NCBI GenBank assembly: GCA_004352715.1
Contig: SCFE01000054.1
Coordinates: 1,531,674-1,595,673, forward strand
DNA length: 64,000 nucleotides
Direction: 5' to 3'
DNA from: Hofstenia miamia
Lineage: Eukaryota; Xenacoelomorpha; Acoela
Below the pieces are notes generated by a model, which had not been told where the DNA came from, made no database searches, and worked only from the letters and a program-made list of their open reading frames with translations. Made by a program: the position numbers and the translations under genes. Below are positions 22,695 through 33,605 of this stretch, one piece after another. The stretch's first letter is position 1; every line of letters begins with the position of its first letter.

Positions 22695-23398
22695 AGAAGA
22701 TATGTATGGTGGGATATGGATTCCTGCCACCTTTTATAACACGCAGATTTTCCATCCGGATGAATATACTTCAGAAGATGATAGTGAAGTGCCCCATTAT
22801 CATCATTGTGATATGTTGTTTTTGGTAAACCAAATGACCAAAAAGCAAAATCAAGAAGAAACAGCTTCGACCAAGTTGAATTCTTAACTAAATATGTACC
22901 CGACAAGACTTCATTTGATGTAAACCTGCTGTAAAAAATTATATTGAACTTCTCATCGATATAATTTTCAATTCTAACATGAGGATTTACAACCAAACAG
23001 TCAGAGTCGATGTGCAAAATATAATCAAATCTACTCAGTAAATTTGCAACAATGCAGTGCCTCTTGAAAAAGTTCTTTCTGGACTTTATTGAAGCGCAAA
23101 GAAGAGCTTCCGTAGGATCAATAAAAATGAATGTGTACCCATTTTTTTGGCAATAGCACTTTATTGAACTTATGATGAGAGATACACCGTTTCGCTTCAC
23201 ATATGACTTATCTGCTACAACAACAACTGCTATTTTCAAAAGATTACTGTGTTCTGCTGAATGATTTTTTGTGATGAAGGTTACGACTTTATGGATTTCA
23301 TTTGAATTAGAATCACTTTTAAAAATAAATGAATAAATCAAACCCACGACAATCAAGATGATAAGTGCCAAGCGCAAACATCCAGTAAATCTCTTCAT
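22695..23398 (-). CDS. DUF273-like type II membrane protein, first coding exon
   Basis: The longest intact host frame in the window, about 234 codons. The start is taken as ATG at 23398 (MKRFTGCLRLALIILI), since the frame upstream has only a GTG. An AAATTTTAG acceptor lies about 30 bp upstream. One signal-anchor helix (LALIILIVVGLIYSFIF) is followed by a luminal domain with IDSDCLVVNP (a DXD-like metal/sugar-nucleotide motif), FNIIFYSRF, LSGTYLVKN and DNGALHYHL. This order matches DUF273 proteins, predicted GT-A glycosyltransferases known chiefly from nematodes. The frame leaves through donor CTTCT|GTAAGTATTT at 22695/22694 in phase 2. The exon at 14945-15254 fits as a later exon. Probably Golgi-located; substrate unknown. 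Confidence 0.7.
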
Positions 23399-23495
23399 GG
23401 ATATTTTTGGTTTCACTACATCTAAAATTTAAATATGTTTGGTACTTTATCATAGCTAATAATTTCCACAACAGTTCAACTACGACATTAGAATA

Positions 23496-23500
<5 letters not shown>

Positions 23501-23559
<59 letters not shown>
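23501..23559. repeat. (TA)n microsatellite
   Basis: About 58 bp of AT dinucleotide, just upstream of the DUF273-like exon. Confidence 0.95.
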
Positions 23560-23561
<2 letters not shown>

Positions 23562-23599
23562 TTGTGCATAATAGCTTGGACTAATGTTTTTCACATTAA

Positions 23600-23951
23600 C
23601 TTTGTTCTCTTCGTTGTTACTGGTACTTTGAAAGTGTGAATGCTAAATTTCAAAATATACCTGTTAGCTTAACATTTCTGACAATTGCTGAGCACTTATA
23701 TCATTATTCACTCCAAAATGCGTGGTAAAACTATTTCCATTGAAATAAGAAAAACTTTAGTTTCAAAACTCTTGGAAAAAATTCCACAGAAAAAAATTTG
23801 CGAATTTCTTCAATTATCAAAGCAAACATTATTTTCATTTGTTTAATATTATAAAAGAACCAGGGCGCCCTTCTGCACAACCAAATTTAGCCCGTATTTC
23901 TAGAGTTTGCCAGCGTTTGACATCGAAGCAGTTGAAACTAGATTGGATAAA

Positions 23952-23960
<9 letters not shown>
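23600..23960 (+). pseudogene. Tc1/mariner transposase N-terminal relic, copy 1
   Basis: From about 23718 the plus strand reads MRGKTISIEIRKTLVSKLLE, then KIPQKKICEFLQLSKQT. This is the paired-like helix-turn-helix that opens Tc1-type transposases (pattern IR..I..L..G.s...Ia..l..s..tv). It then decays at YYKRT, and the catalytic domain is absent. An inverted copy is at 27600-27930 and a direct copy at 36100-36340. A TA run (about 23956-23983) follows. Confidence 0.6.
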
Positions 23961-23986
<26 letters not shown>

Positions 23987-24059
23987 GATAAAGAAATGTA
24001 GTACAGTTTAATATTCACATAAAATTGAAATTAAATGCAGTCTTTGTTTCTGACAGATT

Positions 24060-24780
24060 TCAAAAGTAATTACGCCACTGAAGATCAGCAATAAGTGTAT
24101 TTAACATGAATTTTATTACAACTGAAAAGTTTAAGTGAGTAATCATGGTTGGCATTGGTCCTAAAATAGCTCTTTAGAATAATGCATAGACATAAACAAG
24201 AATATGCAACACAGCTATACACCTTTCCAGATAGATAGCTGTTTTAGGAACTGAAAAAATATGGCAGCTCGGATCTCATTATCAATGATATAAAATTGAG
24301 AAATATTTTAAAAATTAAAATCCAAATTTTATAGTTCAAAAGATTTTCAATTCATAGAAAATTATTGAACATTCATTATATTAAATACTAAATGTTATAT
24401 TTCACTAGAAAATAAAATGTTACTTGAAAATTATATATATACGTGAATATATAATTTTTAAAAGAAAATGTTCGGGAAGATTTCTACAAATGCTTGAAAA
24501 TGACAACAATGTTTGTCGAAACATGTCGCAATAAAACGTTACTTAAAAAATGTATTGACTCTATATATATATATATATATATTAGGATACTGCTTTCTAG
24601 CTTTTAAAAAAATATTTTACATGACAGAAAGGGTTAGTAGGAATTCAATTTTAAATATAAAAACGCCCCAACAAATCGCTTTGAGTATTGGGAATGGGAA
24701 GAATTTGAAGTCCTTGAGTACCTAAAACAGTTTCGTATCTTTCAAGTAGCGCAGGGTAGATTAGTGTCAATATAATATGT
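24060..24780 (+). repeat. Penelope-like terminal repeat, copy 1
   Basis: Closely similar to 36340-37085. Within it, at about 24490-24535, is TGCTTGAAAATGACAACAAT followed by GTTTGTCGAAACATGTCG. The arrangement TTGAAAATGAC...GTCGAAAC resembles the CTGAAGATGAC...GTCGAAACG word typical of Penelope-like pLTRs, where it forms part of a hammerhead ribozyme core. Here the CUGANGA box is changed (TTGAAAA), so any ribozyme is probably dead. A (TA)n run at about 24563-24582 follows ATTGACTCTA in all copies. Confidence 0.45.
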
Positions 24781-27599
24781 ACAAATGTAGTTCTCTATCC
24801 TACTGCTAAATAATTCGACTATTATATTTCTAAGAAATTGTCATCAACTATAATCATAATATATTTATAGTTTAAATAGTTGAGTTTCTTATTGTATTAC
24901 CTCCCGTCATAGCCGCCGCGAGCGGGGGGAAGTTGCTTCATGTTTAGTTGATTGAATTGACTAGCTTATTGTCGAATGGAAATGCCGAATTTCTTAGTAA
25001 TACTTGATTTAAATAAATTTCAATTCATTTTTAATTCTAATGTATATAGATAAATTGTGAATTATTCTATTAAGAATGCATAGAATGCGCAAGTAATTTT
25101 TTGGTGATTAAAAATTTTTTCTAGATCGTTATAAAAAGTCTTTAAATCCTTAACGGGTAAACAATGCTAAAATAAATTTCAGTTAAACTAAGTATGGGGT
25201 AACAAAGTTACCCCAATTAAAAAAGCCTAAACTGTATAAATAGATTTTTACATATGAAAATTTGTAAATTCCTTCTTTAGCTTTTAAGCAAAAAAAAATT
25301 TTAGACGCTTTGCCTAAAAATCTTACTTAAATATACAGGATATTTTTACAATTAAAGCTTTTGATCCAAGAATTGGAGGCAGAGTAAATTTGTAACCGCT
25401 ACCCTCCCCAAGGCCCACATTTTCAAAAAGCTTGACACGCTGACGACAAATAATAATGTTTTGAATGCATTTGGCCCAGACAATAAAATTTTAGGCTGAA
25501 TTCGAACACTTCCTTTTATTTCCCGCAATCATTTCAATTAGTCTCGTCTGCAGTAAACATGCAATAGGAAAGGAAAGAGGAATTAGATTAGATGCGTAGT
25601 AATTTGCTTAATTTAGTCAGGGGATAATGTGTGGTAATATATATATATATATATATCCTAAAATGGATACAGCTATTTTCTGTGATTGTCTTCTTCACGT
25701 AACTACATTATTCAAAAAACTTAACATACAAAAGCTAAAAAGACTTATAATAAATTCACAATATAGATGTCGTTTGTGTTCGAGCTAAATGGATATTTAT
25801 AAAATTTTCATGAAATCATAGCATTAGGGTTTTTCAACCTAACTATAACAAACTAGCAATCATCCTAAAGCAAAAGTTATAAGCGGATTAATTTTTGTAA
25901 CAAAGTTACCCCAAACAGCATATTGATGTTTTTTTGAATCTAAATAAGAAAAGTTAGGATGGCTCCCATATTGTCCAGACAAAAAGTACGTAAAAATGTG
26001 GGAAAGTCACAAAATATCAGGTTCTTCCTATTTGATTTGAGCTCAAAATCCTATTCTAGTTCTTATTGGGGTAACAGAATTGCCCCAAACTTAATTTAAA
26101 CATTAAACCAGATTAAATCTTTGATTAATATCTGGAAATAATGATGTTATTTTAAAATCTACTGATATGGTAAATATTGATTCCAAAATAGTTGAGTGGT
26201 AGAAAATAACAAACCATAGGCCTATGTTCTTATATTTTCCACATAGGATAGGCGATTGAAGCAGATTCTAGCACATTACTTCGGATAATAAACTGCTTGG
26301 AAAATATGATCTCATCTCCTTGTTCTCTTTCAATTAAATGATTAAATTTCTTTAAAAAGAAATGAAATATTTTTTCTACAAAAACTCGTGCAAAAAATTT
26401 TTTGCCCTTCCTTTAAGAAGTTTCTCGCGGCGCCCTTGCCTCCAGTATTAATTTTTCATGTCCAAATTAAAAAATAACCACTTTGCAATGTCAACATGAA
26501 TTGAGAAATAAAATTGTTTCAAACAAGATAAATTTACTTCAAAATTAGAGCAAAGGCGATGAAAACAACAATAGCACAAATAATGGCAAATTAAAGAACA
26601 ACCCCAAAATATATGTTGCAAGACATTGAGAAAAAATTGTTGTAGAGTGTATTAAAATCAGTGATAGAAAAGTTAATTTTTCAAACAAAATTTGAGATTA
26701 AAATATAAATTTTGAATTACTGAAATTGGATACTAAATTGAATTAAAAATTTTAAATTATATAACAGCAACATTAAAAAATTAATACCCTATTAATAGTA
26801 TGCCGACGGTATGGTTTCAGTAACATTTTTGTGTTAGGGATTATAATAATGACAAACCTTCTGAGTACTACGTTTATCTTGGCATTGCAAATTGATTAGA
26901 GTGCATATTTAAATGAGATTTTTTATTGAAGAGCATCCCAAATTATATTAGTGTTTTTACATTTTGGCAGTGTTTGCAAAACCTAGGGTATTCCACTTGC
27001 TTCTCTGTTCAGTGCTTTTTTGCCATACATATTTGAGATAATGATTTGTAAGAATTCTGTTCTTCCATTTGCAAGTTTGTAGAAACAAATGTTTTTGGTT
27101 GCTTTACTATTTTCTCATTATGTGATGGCCAACATGAATCGCATTTTCAGATTTAAAGTATTCGTCACCAATTTTACAAATTGTTGGAAAGAATAAGGCG
27201 GAACCTTTGTGTGAAAAATGAAATTTAATTAAAACATGTCACTTAGATTGAGATTATTAACACACTTTAATTCGGAGTCAATGTAAAAATATGTGTAATT
27301 TAGAAAATGTACAAATGCACAAGTCTTAAAAATTTTTGGATCCGAAGTTTCTCAAAATAAAGATCCCCTCATTTCCAATTTTTTGGAAGCATCATCATCT
27401 TTTCTATATCTATAACTATAGAATTGAATTGTTGTCTGTATGTGCGCTATGCACGCCTAAACTACTGGGCGGATTGTCACCAAACTTTGCATGGTGACTC
27501 CCTATCACCCTGGAAAGGTTTTAGGCAGAATGTAACTATATTTAAGTTAGTGTCATAATTTTGAAAGCCTTGAGCGTAAGAGTTCGGACTAATTAAATA
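24781..27599. other. Long non-coding stretch
   Basis: No exon was recognised across 2.8 kb. It contains a (TA)n run at about 25639-25656, three related palindromes (25196-25214, 25897-25912, 26067-26087) and, at 27420-27560, a moderately GC-richer block (actactgggcggattgtcac) that looks like a transposon fragment of unknown family. Confidence 0.4.
25196..25214. repeat. Perfect 19-nt hairpin GGGGTAAC-AAA-GTTACCCC
   Basis: An 8-bp perfect inverted repeat with an AAA loop. A partial copy (GTAACAAAGTTACCCC) is at 25897-25912 and a variant (TGGGGTAACAGAATTGCCCCA) at 26067-26087. Three occurrences within 900 bp suggest a short dispersed or decayed tandem repeat. Role unknown. Confidence 0.6.
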
Positions 27600-27930
27600 A
27601 TTTCCATTTTAAGCGACCGTATAGCCCATATTTGTTGAAAAGTCGGTGAATTGTGGATTCATGCAAAAACCCATCTATCCAATTTACTTTCAACTGCTTT
27701 CATAGTTGAAGAATTCGCAATTTTTTTTCTGTGAAATTTTTCTCCATGGATTTTGAAACTAATTTTTCGTATTTCGATGGAAATAGTTTTACAACGCATT
27801 TTGGAGTGAATAATGATATAAGTGCTCAGCAATTGTCAGAAATGTTAAGCTTACACCTAAATGCTAACAGGTATATTCTGAAATTAAGCATTCACACTTT
27901 CAAAGTACCAGTAACAATGAACCATTATGC
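27600..27930 (-). pseudogene. Tc1/mariner transposase relic, copy 2 (inverted)
   Basis: Reverse complement of the block at about 23610-23960, sharing the flank TTGTTACTGGTACTTTGAAA and GCTTAACATTTCTGACAATT. The helix-turn-helix coding part is recognisable but carries several indels relative to copy 1. It shares about 300 bp and has lost the TA run. Confidence 0.55.
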
Positions 27931-27960
27931 ACAATAGGCTGTATATGCAACTGATATTAA

Positions 27961-28145
27961 TGTAGCATTAATGGTAGTTGTTTATCGGACAGACCTCGCG
28001 CTTTTCTTGTTATTGACTGGTAGTTGTAATATTTGTACATATTGTAAATAACATTGTATATAAAAACCAATGCATTTTGTAAATAGAAATAGTTTGAACT
28101 GTATTCTCTTTGTGTTCATTAGAATCACACCCCCGTGATTCTACA
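27961..28145 (+). repeat. Solo LTR with TTAA target duplication
   Basis: 185 bp, TGTAGCATTA...GTGATTCTACA, with short inverted ends TGTAG/CTACA. It is flanked by TTAA on both sides (27957-27960 and 28146-28149). A TATA-like box (TGTATATAAAAACC) lies near 28048-28061. Its length and form fit a small Ty3/gypsy-type LTR left after recombination. TTAA is also the piggyBac target, but no piggyBac-type CCC termini are present. Confidence 0.55.
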
Positions 28146-28538
28146 TTAAGAATAACGTAAACTGATGTTATTGCAAAGACAAAATTCGCACAGTAGACAG
28201 ATCGTTAACTGCCTTATTGAAATTTTACGCCAGTCTATGATGGTTGTTTTAAGTAAAGTAAGTTTGAATCGTAAAACGCATGAATAATCAAGATCAGACT
28301 GCCAACATGTTCTTGATATTTCAGTTATGAGTAAAACTGAAGTTAAAATACATTGGACTAACTTTCTAGATTTTAACGAAAAATACTTCGTTGTAATTTT
28401 GATATAGAATACATTTGATAACTATGAAGCCACCCACAGCCATCTAGTAATGACAGTCTTACAATAGGTCGAGAGACCAAATATAAATGAGGCCATTTCA
28501 TTTGTAGTAAAAAGTACTCAAAAACATCTTCATTTTTT

Positions 28539-29241
28539 TTATTTCTTTAACGTTTTACATTTTAAGAGATTATTTGTACAATCATTTTGACAATTTCTAA
28601 AATTGTTAAAAAGTATACTTACAATTGTCTTCAAAAATAAACTTTTCAAATTGCTGACATGACAAGATTGTATTTTAGAATCATGAAATCCAAAGAAGCC
28701 TTCCAGAGCTTTAACAGAAATGTTCGGCAAATTTTGATTTTGGGATAACACTTCGCAGTTTTCTAAAAGAAAGTGAATACATAAGTTCCTATTTTTGCAT
28801 TGGCAAACACAAGACAACCTCTATTCAAGTCCTTAACGTATGTTATTTTCAGAAACTGGATTCGGCTGTTCCCAGTTCTTCAGACACAGGCAATCAAATT
28901 TTTTCTTCATTTTGGAAACGATATATCCTGCAACATATTGAATGGTTTGTTCTTCATGGCAATGAAATGATGAAATATTCATATCGAAGGACAAGGTTTC
29001 CATTACATTGGAATAATTCGTGTCTTCTGTATTAATTATTTCATTCAGACTTTCAATAGAATGGTCCTTTAAAAATTTTTTTATTGTTATTGATTTTTCT
29101 GAATGCAGCACATCACGAAGACTAACAAGAAAACTGCCACCATGTAATTGCCTATAGTGACCAAATCTTCACTAAATACGGTCTTGATTAAGACAAATCG
29201 GTAACAAGTATTCCATAGCTAATTGACAAACACCAGTAGTT
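28539..29241 (-). pseudogene. P-element/THAP9-like transposase, C-terminal part
   Basis: The minus strand encodes FGHYRQLHGGSFLVSLRDVL, then a low-complexity segment, then TIQYVAGYIVSKMKKKFDCLC (28833-29111), resembling the C-terminal YvaGyi..k..k..C..C region of P-element and THAP9 transposases. More distal residues (28539-28817) continue in a shifted frame. The rest of the gene lies at 33606-34950, and the two parts are separated by the retrotransposon inserted at 29242-33605. P-type transposases cut and paste DNA; this one is frameshifted and interrupted. Confidence 0.6.
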
Positions 29242-29246
29242 GTAAC

Positions 29247-29436
29247 CGTAATGAGTTGACAGTACAAATGAGTAAAATCGTTTTATTAAAACACAAGCAA
29301 CAAAGATTACAATTATATACAATAGACACTACAGGATGACAAGTATGTCAGGATCAGGACGCATCACGGTAAATAGTAACTAGTAACTAGCCAGTACATC
29401 CCAGGCAAATATGAGGTAAACGTAACCAATACAACA
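29247..29436 (-). repeat. 3' LTR of element G
   Basis: 190 bp, forward CGTAATGAGTTGACAG...CCAATACAACA. The first base is C where the other LTR has T, so the TGT/ACA terminus has mutated here. The pair aligns with 33422-33600 apart from small indels (CTAGTAACTAGCC versus CTAGTGTGCC). Confidence 0.85.
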
Positions 29437-29450
29437 TCCTCCTCCTTTTT
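29437..29450 (-). promoter_or_regulatory. Polypurine tract of element G
   Basis: The minus strand reads AAAAAGGAGGAGGA directly before the LTR start TGTTGTATTG. This is the position and composition of the plus-strand priming site. Confidence 0.75.
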
Positions 29451-29459
29451 CACTAGTTC

Positions 29460-30590
29460 TTAGTTGAAGTGATAGCTTGAATTTATTGGGCAACCATAGT
29501 ATTGAGGATGTCTTCTTTCTCTTTGTGGTCTCTCCTTTATACTGGTGGATGAAGTGTTGCTTCCCGACGTTGTTGGTGCTTCTTCATTTCCTGTTGCCTT
29601 GGTGATGTTTTGAGAAGTGGATGCATCATCTTGAACTAACCCATTGAAATCGTCTACGGGGCTATAGTTCCTTATTGTTTCTGATGCCATAGCTTTGCCG
29701 TAGTCTATAAAGTGTCGTCGATTTCTTCGGATAAGAACTTTTCCCACTTTTACAATATATGATCTTGGTAATTTTGCTTTACCGACCACGACTCCAATAG
29801 AGTTTCCCAATGTTACAACTAGTCGTACATTTGCTCCAGGTTTTAGATCTTCTAATGCTTGCGCCTGACGGTTGTAGAATTTTTCCTGAGAAGATCTGTA
29901 TTTGCTTTCCAATTTTTTAAATTCATGTCTTGGAACCATTTGTAATCAATGCATTGGATCTTAGACGGCGACTATACAACAACTGAGCTGGAGAGTACTT
30001 ACAGAATGATAACCGTGAGTTATTATAGTCCATCAGTGCTCTTCTGTAGTCGGAAGTCTTCTTAAAAATCTTTTTGAAAATTCTGACTGCCCTTTCGGCT
30101 GTTATATTGGATTGCAGGTACTTGGAATTGCTATGCAGCAATGAGATGCCAAGCCTATGTGAAACTCTTTGGAGCCAAATGGGTTGTTATCAGCAACAAT
30201 CTGGTGAGGAATTCCATGCATTGAGAAAATATCTTTTAATTTTTTTAATTTAACTGCATGTGCATTTTTCCTCTTTATCTGCTGACTTTGAAGGAATTCT
30301 GAATAATAGTCAACACAGATGAGAAAGGTTTGGTTATTTATTTCTGCAATATCAAGACCAATTTTGTGAAATGGAAGTGGCGGTCTTTCATGATGGATCA
30401 ATGGACTTTTCTTGTTTATTGTTTGGTGCATCTTGCATGTCACGCATTTTGCAATGAATGATTTGATATCATCACCCCTTCGTGGCCATTCATTATACCC
30501 ATATGTGCCCCATGAAGTACTTCAATTACTTGTTCTCTGCATGACTCAGGTATGTAGACACAACAATTCCGCATGATAAGTCTGTCTTCA
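29460..30590 (-). pseudogene. Integrase of element G, degraded
   Basis: Fragments in order: the H2C2 and linker region (KMHQTINKKSPLIHHERPP), the core with PFHKIGLDIAEINNQTFLIC (first catalytic Asp in GLDIAE) and IPHQIVADNNPFGSKEF (second Asp), then SNITAERAVRIFKK where the catalytic Glu is expected in the A-E-R motif. The C-terminal 29460-29939 frame carries the Lys-rich LKPGANVRLV and YIVKVGKV module plus a Ser/Thr-rich tail. At least two frame changes break it, near 30130 and 29935. Confidence 0.8.
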
Positions 30591-31180
30591 ATATAAAGTT
30601 CATGTTTGATTTTTTCTAAATTCTTTTGTTCCCAATGATGTTAGAAATCCTCTATCAGGCCAAGTAGATTCTATGAATCTCATAACCGTCTTTGAGTCCG
30701 GATCGCTCAAAATTTCATTGCAATCTTGCTCTATGTTCAGTGCTTCAGTCGTTGACAATGCGTGGACAGCTATCTCTAAATTTCGTTCCAATTCACTACT
30801 GTTTACTCTTGGCAACTTGAATCTAGATAGTGTGTCAGCAAGAAAGAGTAATTTACCTGGTTTGTATTGGATTTTTAGTGCTGGGTACTTCTGCAGTATT
30901 ACAAAGAGGCGCTGCACTCTTGGAGGGCATGTTGTAACGGCTTAAGTTGCAAGTTTTCCAGCGGTTTGTGATCGGATTTGACCACTATGGGCCGTCCATA
31001 TGTGTATTGATGAAAATGTGTACAAGCATACGTGATGGTTACCAATTCTTTTTCAATCTGTGAATAGTTTTCTTCCGTCTTTGTCATCGATCTTGCAGCA
31101 TAAGCAACTGGTTTATTTTCTTGAATGAGACAAGCTCCTAGTGCTGATTTTGAGGCATCCGTTTAGATAGTGACAGGTAG
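30591..31180 (-). pseudogene. RNase H of element G, degraded
   Basis: Motifs are NYSQIEKELVTITYACTHFH, YGRPIVVKSDHKPLE and YKPGKLLFLADTLSRF, corresponding to the Glu, Asp and final Asp boxes of Ty3/gypsy RNase H. A frame change near 30905 separates the two ORFs (30899-31087 and 30600-30917). Confidence 0.85.
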
Positions 31181-32310
31181 CTTATTATCGAAATGCCTTA
31201 GTATTGGATCGGATGTTAGGAGTTCCTTCAAGTGTTGGATGGATTTTTGTGTTGCTGATCCCACATAAATTGCGAATCTTTCTTTAGCCGGTGTTGCAAA
31301 GGAATTTCTGAGTAGTTAGGAATAAACTCGGATAAATAGTTGACCATTCCAAGAAATCATTGAAGAGACTGTTTATCTGTTGGTGTTGAGTATCTTTCAA
31401 TGACTTGTACATTATTTGGGTCGGGATGAAATCCATGGTCACTTATGATAAATCCCATATATTATACAGTGTTCTTCATCAGTTGAATCTTTGTTCTATT
31501 AAGTTTGATATTCCTTAAGAGTGTTCGTTGTAGTAATACTTTCACTGTTTCAATATGAGTTTCTCTTGTCACTAGCTATGCAGATGTCGTCATGGATTGT
31601 GATAACGTTTTCTATGTCTCCAAACTCTCCATCAATCATACTTTGCGATTTGTCTGATGCAGATGACAATCCAAATGGTATTCGGTTCCAACAATATCAA
31701 CCAAATGGCGTGTTAAAGGTACACAGGAGTGCTGAACACCTTGCTAACAGAATATGCCAGTAACAATTTGAGAGATCCTTGACTGTAAAAAACTTCTTGC
31801 CATTGAAGAACTCTCGAAGTCTTGCGTTCAAAGGCAGATAGTATTCTCAGTTAATTTGTTGGTTCAGTGTTTTGTTATCAAAGGTAATCCTTAAATCTCC
31901 ATTAGACTTTTTGACAACTACCATGCTACCAACCTATTCTGTTGCTTCATCCACCTTTGAAATTATTCCAGATGCTTGACGATCTTTCAACTTGCTTTTC
32001 AACCTTGGAATTAATGACAAAGGGTATCTTCTAGGGGGATGAATAATTGGTGTTGCAAATCGCTTCAAGGGGATTTCGTACTCATCATGAACTCTACCAT
32101 ATCCAGAGAAAACGTCATTGTATTTGTGCAATATCTCCTTTAAAACATCTTTTGCTAGCCCGGATGTTTTGTGGTTGTCTATTGCATTCCAGGCCCCATC
32201 CGAAAAGGGTTAAATCTCTCGAGTTTTTGATAGAGTGTATTTCGTTCTCCTCTTTGTTCTTGAATCTTACTCCCAGTATTTCTGTTTTTAATGACGTTTA
32301 TTAGCCTAGA
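31181..32310 (-). pseudogene. Reverse transcriptase of element G, degraded
   Basis: The N-terminal fingers are in 31934-32131 (YPLSLIPRLKSKLKDRQASG, IISKVDEATE). The active-site loop is read at about 31575-31610 on the minus strand as VITIHDDICIA, so the catalytic D-D pair is kept (HDD for YxDD). The thumb follows with DHGFHPDPNN. Multiple frameshifts and stops lie between. Confidence 0.8.
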
Positions 32311-32339
32311 AGCGCTTTGTTATTAGTTGGAACAACTAA

Positions 32340-32580
32340 GAATTTCACATTTAGTTTTCACTTATTCCTTCCTATGACAGTAGGTAATTTGACTTCTCCA
32401 CTGATTGGAATATTCTGTCCATTATAACCAATAAGCTTGCCACGAGATCGTGATATTGGTATCTTTTTGTTAGACTTCTTTTCAATTTTACTTACATTGA
32501 GCACCAGAATCAACTTTGATGTTAAGGGGATAGTCCTCAATTAGGATAGTTGTTGTAAGGTCTTTAATTCTTGATTTTTC
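32340..32580 (-). pseudogene. Aspartic protease of element G, degraded
   Basis: At about 32495-32555 the minus strand encodes IEDYPLNIKVDSGAQC. DSGA is the retropepsin active-site motif with the allowed Thr-to-Ser change. A frame shift follows immediately, and the LPTVIGRNK region is read in another frame (32358-32540). Confidence 0.65.
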
Positions 32581-32743
32581 CCTTTGATGAATGAACCACA
32601 TCGCATTCGTCTTCACTTTATGCATCTTCTTCATCCAAGTTGTCTAAATCTTGGCGTCTTTGATAGTGAAAAGAGTTTCTTTGCAAATGGGCTCTGCATT
32701 TTACTGCGAAATGGTTCAGCTTGCCGCATTTATTGCACTTTTT

Positions 32744-33405
32744 TCAGAATGCCTGACAATTTCTAGCCACATGAATCCTTCCACACTGTCTACATTCATA
32801 ATATTGAGTGCTTAACTGATTCTTTCTTCGTCTAATAGCATCAATCTCTTGTTTGGTGTTAACATCTTCATCATCAATATTCAGTTGCCGTAAATGTTCA
32901 GTCATTTCCTCTTCTGCACGAGAGAATTGAGTAGTTTTTTGGAGATCAATATTGGGTTCTATCCAAAAGTCTTTCTTGCAATCAGATGTCTTGAATTGAG
33001 AATATAATTCGATCCTGAATAAGACTATCTTCGAGTGGTCCAAAATTGCAGTGCTTTGCCTGGGTTCTTAACATATTCACAAATTGGTCAATTTTCACGT
33101 TAGATTTAGATAGCTTGAAAATTGAAATCATTCAAAAACTTCATTGGCTCCTTGTGTAAAGTAATCATCAAGTTTCTTCATGACATTTTCGAATTTATTT
33201 TTATCCTTTGTTCTTGGCCATGTAAAATTCGTAAAAACTTCATTTGCTCCGTCTCCAATGCATCGAAGCAGAATTTCAATTTTAACCTTGTCCGCCTTTT
33301 CTTCAACCTCAGTGGCTTCCATGAACAGCATAAAGCTTCATTTCCATTTGCTATACTTGGACTATCGATATCAAAGGGAAGAGGCTTCAATGTTTCGAAT
33401 GCCAT
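32744..33405 (-). pseudogene. Gag of element G, degraded
   Basis: The start is ATG at 33405 (MAFETLKPLPFDIDSPSIAN), directly after the primer site. The capsid motif is ADKVKIEILLRCIGDGANEV followed by FTNFTWP, typical of Ty3/gypsy Gag. The second half (32744-33043) ends in a nucleocapsid knuckle, CRQCGRIHVARNC (C-x2-C-x3-H-x4-C). A frameshift near 33320 and others in 33043-33128 interrupt it. Confidence 0.8.
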
Positions 33406-33406
33406 T

Positions 33407-33421
33407 CCACCTCTGTCGCCA
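33407..33421 (-). promoter_or_regulatory. Primer-binding site of element G
   Basis: Minus-strand TGGCGACAGAGGTGG immediately follows the 5' LTR end (...ATCATTACA). It shares the TGGCGAC core of the other LTR elements here, consistent with tRNA-Arg-type priming. Confidence 0.65.
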
Positions 33422-33600
33422 TGTAATGATTTGACAGTACAAATGAGTAAAATCGTTTTATTGAAACACAAGCGACAAAGATAACAAATATATACAATAG
33501 ACACTGCAGGGTGACAATGTTTCAGGACGCATCACGGTAAATAGTAACTAGTGTGCCAGTACATCCAAGGCATCATGAGGTAAACGTAACCAATACAACA
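33422..33600 (-). repeat. 5' LTR of element G
   Basis: 179 bp, forward TGTAATGATTTGACAG...CAATACAACA (TGT/ACA). It is flanked by GTAAC at 33601-33605, which matches 29242-29246. Confidence 0.85.
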
Positions 33601-33605
33601 GTAAC

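Larger units (their letters stand above)
29242..33605 (-). mobile_element. Ty3/gypsy element G with LTRs and target duplication
   Basis: A 4.35-kb retrotransposon on the minus strand: 5' LTR 33422-33600, primer site 33407-33421, gag, protease, RT, RNase H, integrase, polypurine tract 29437-29450, 3' LTR 29247-29436. GTAAC occurs directly outside both LTRs (29242-29246 and 33601-33605), the 5-bp duplication expected of a Ty3/gypsy integrase. It split a P-like transposase gene. The LTR pair differs by several indels and substitutions, so the insertion is not recent. It belongs to a different lineage from elements A-F (short LTR, HDDI RT box). Confidence 0.9.

Noticed and set aside
27420-27560. 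GC-richer block considered as a Helitron or gene fragment
   Set aside because: No Helitron terminus (CTAG hairpin end) or coding frame was found; it remains an unclassified repeat-like patch.
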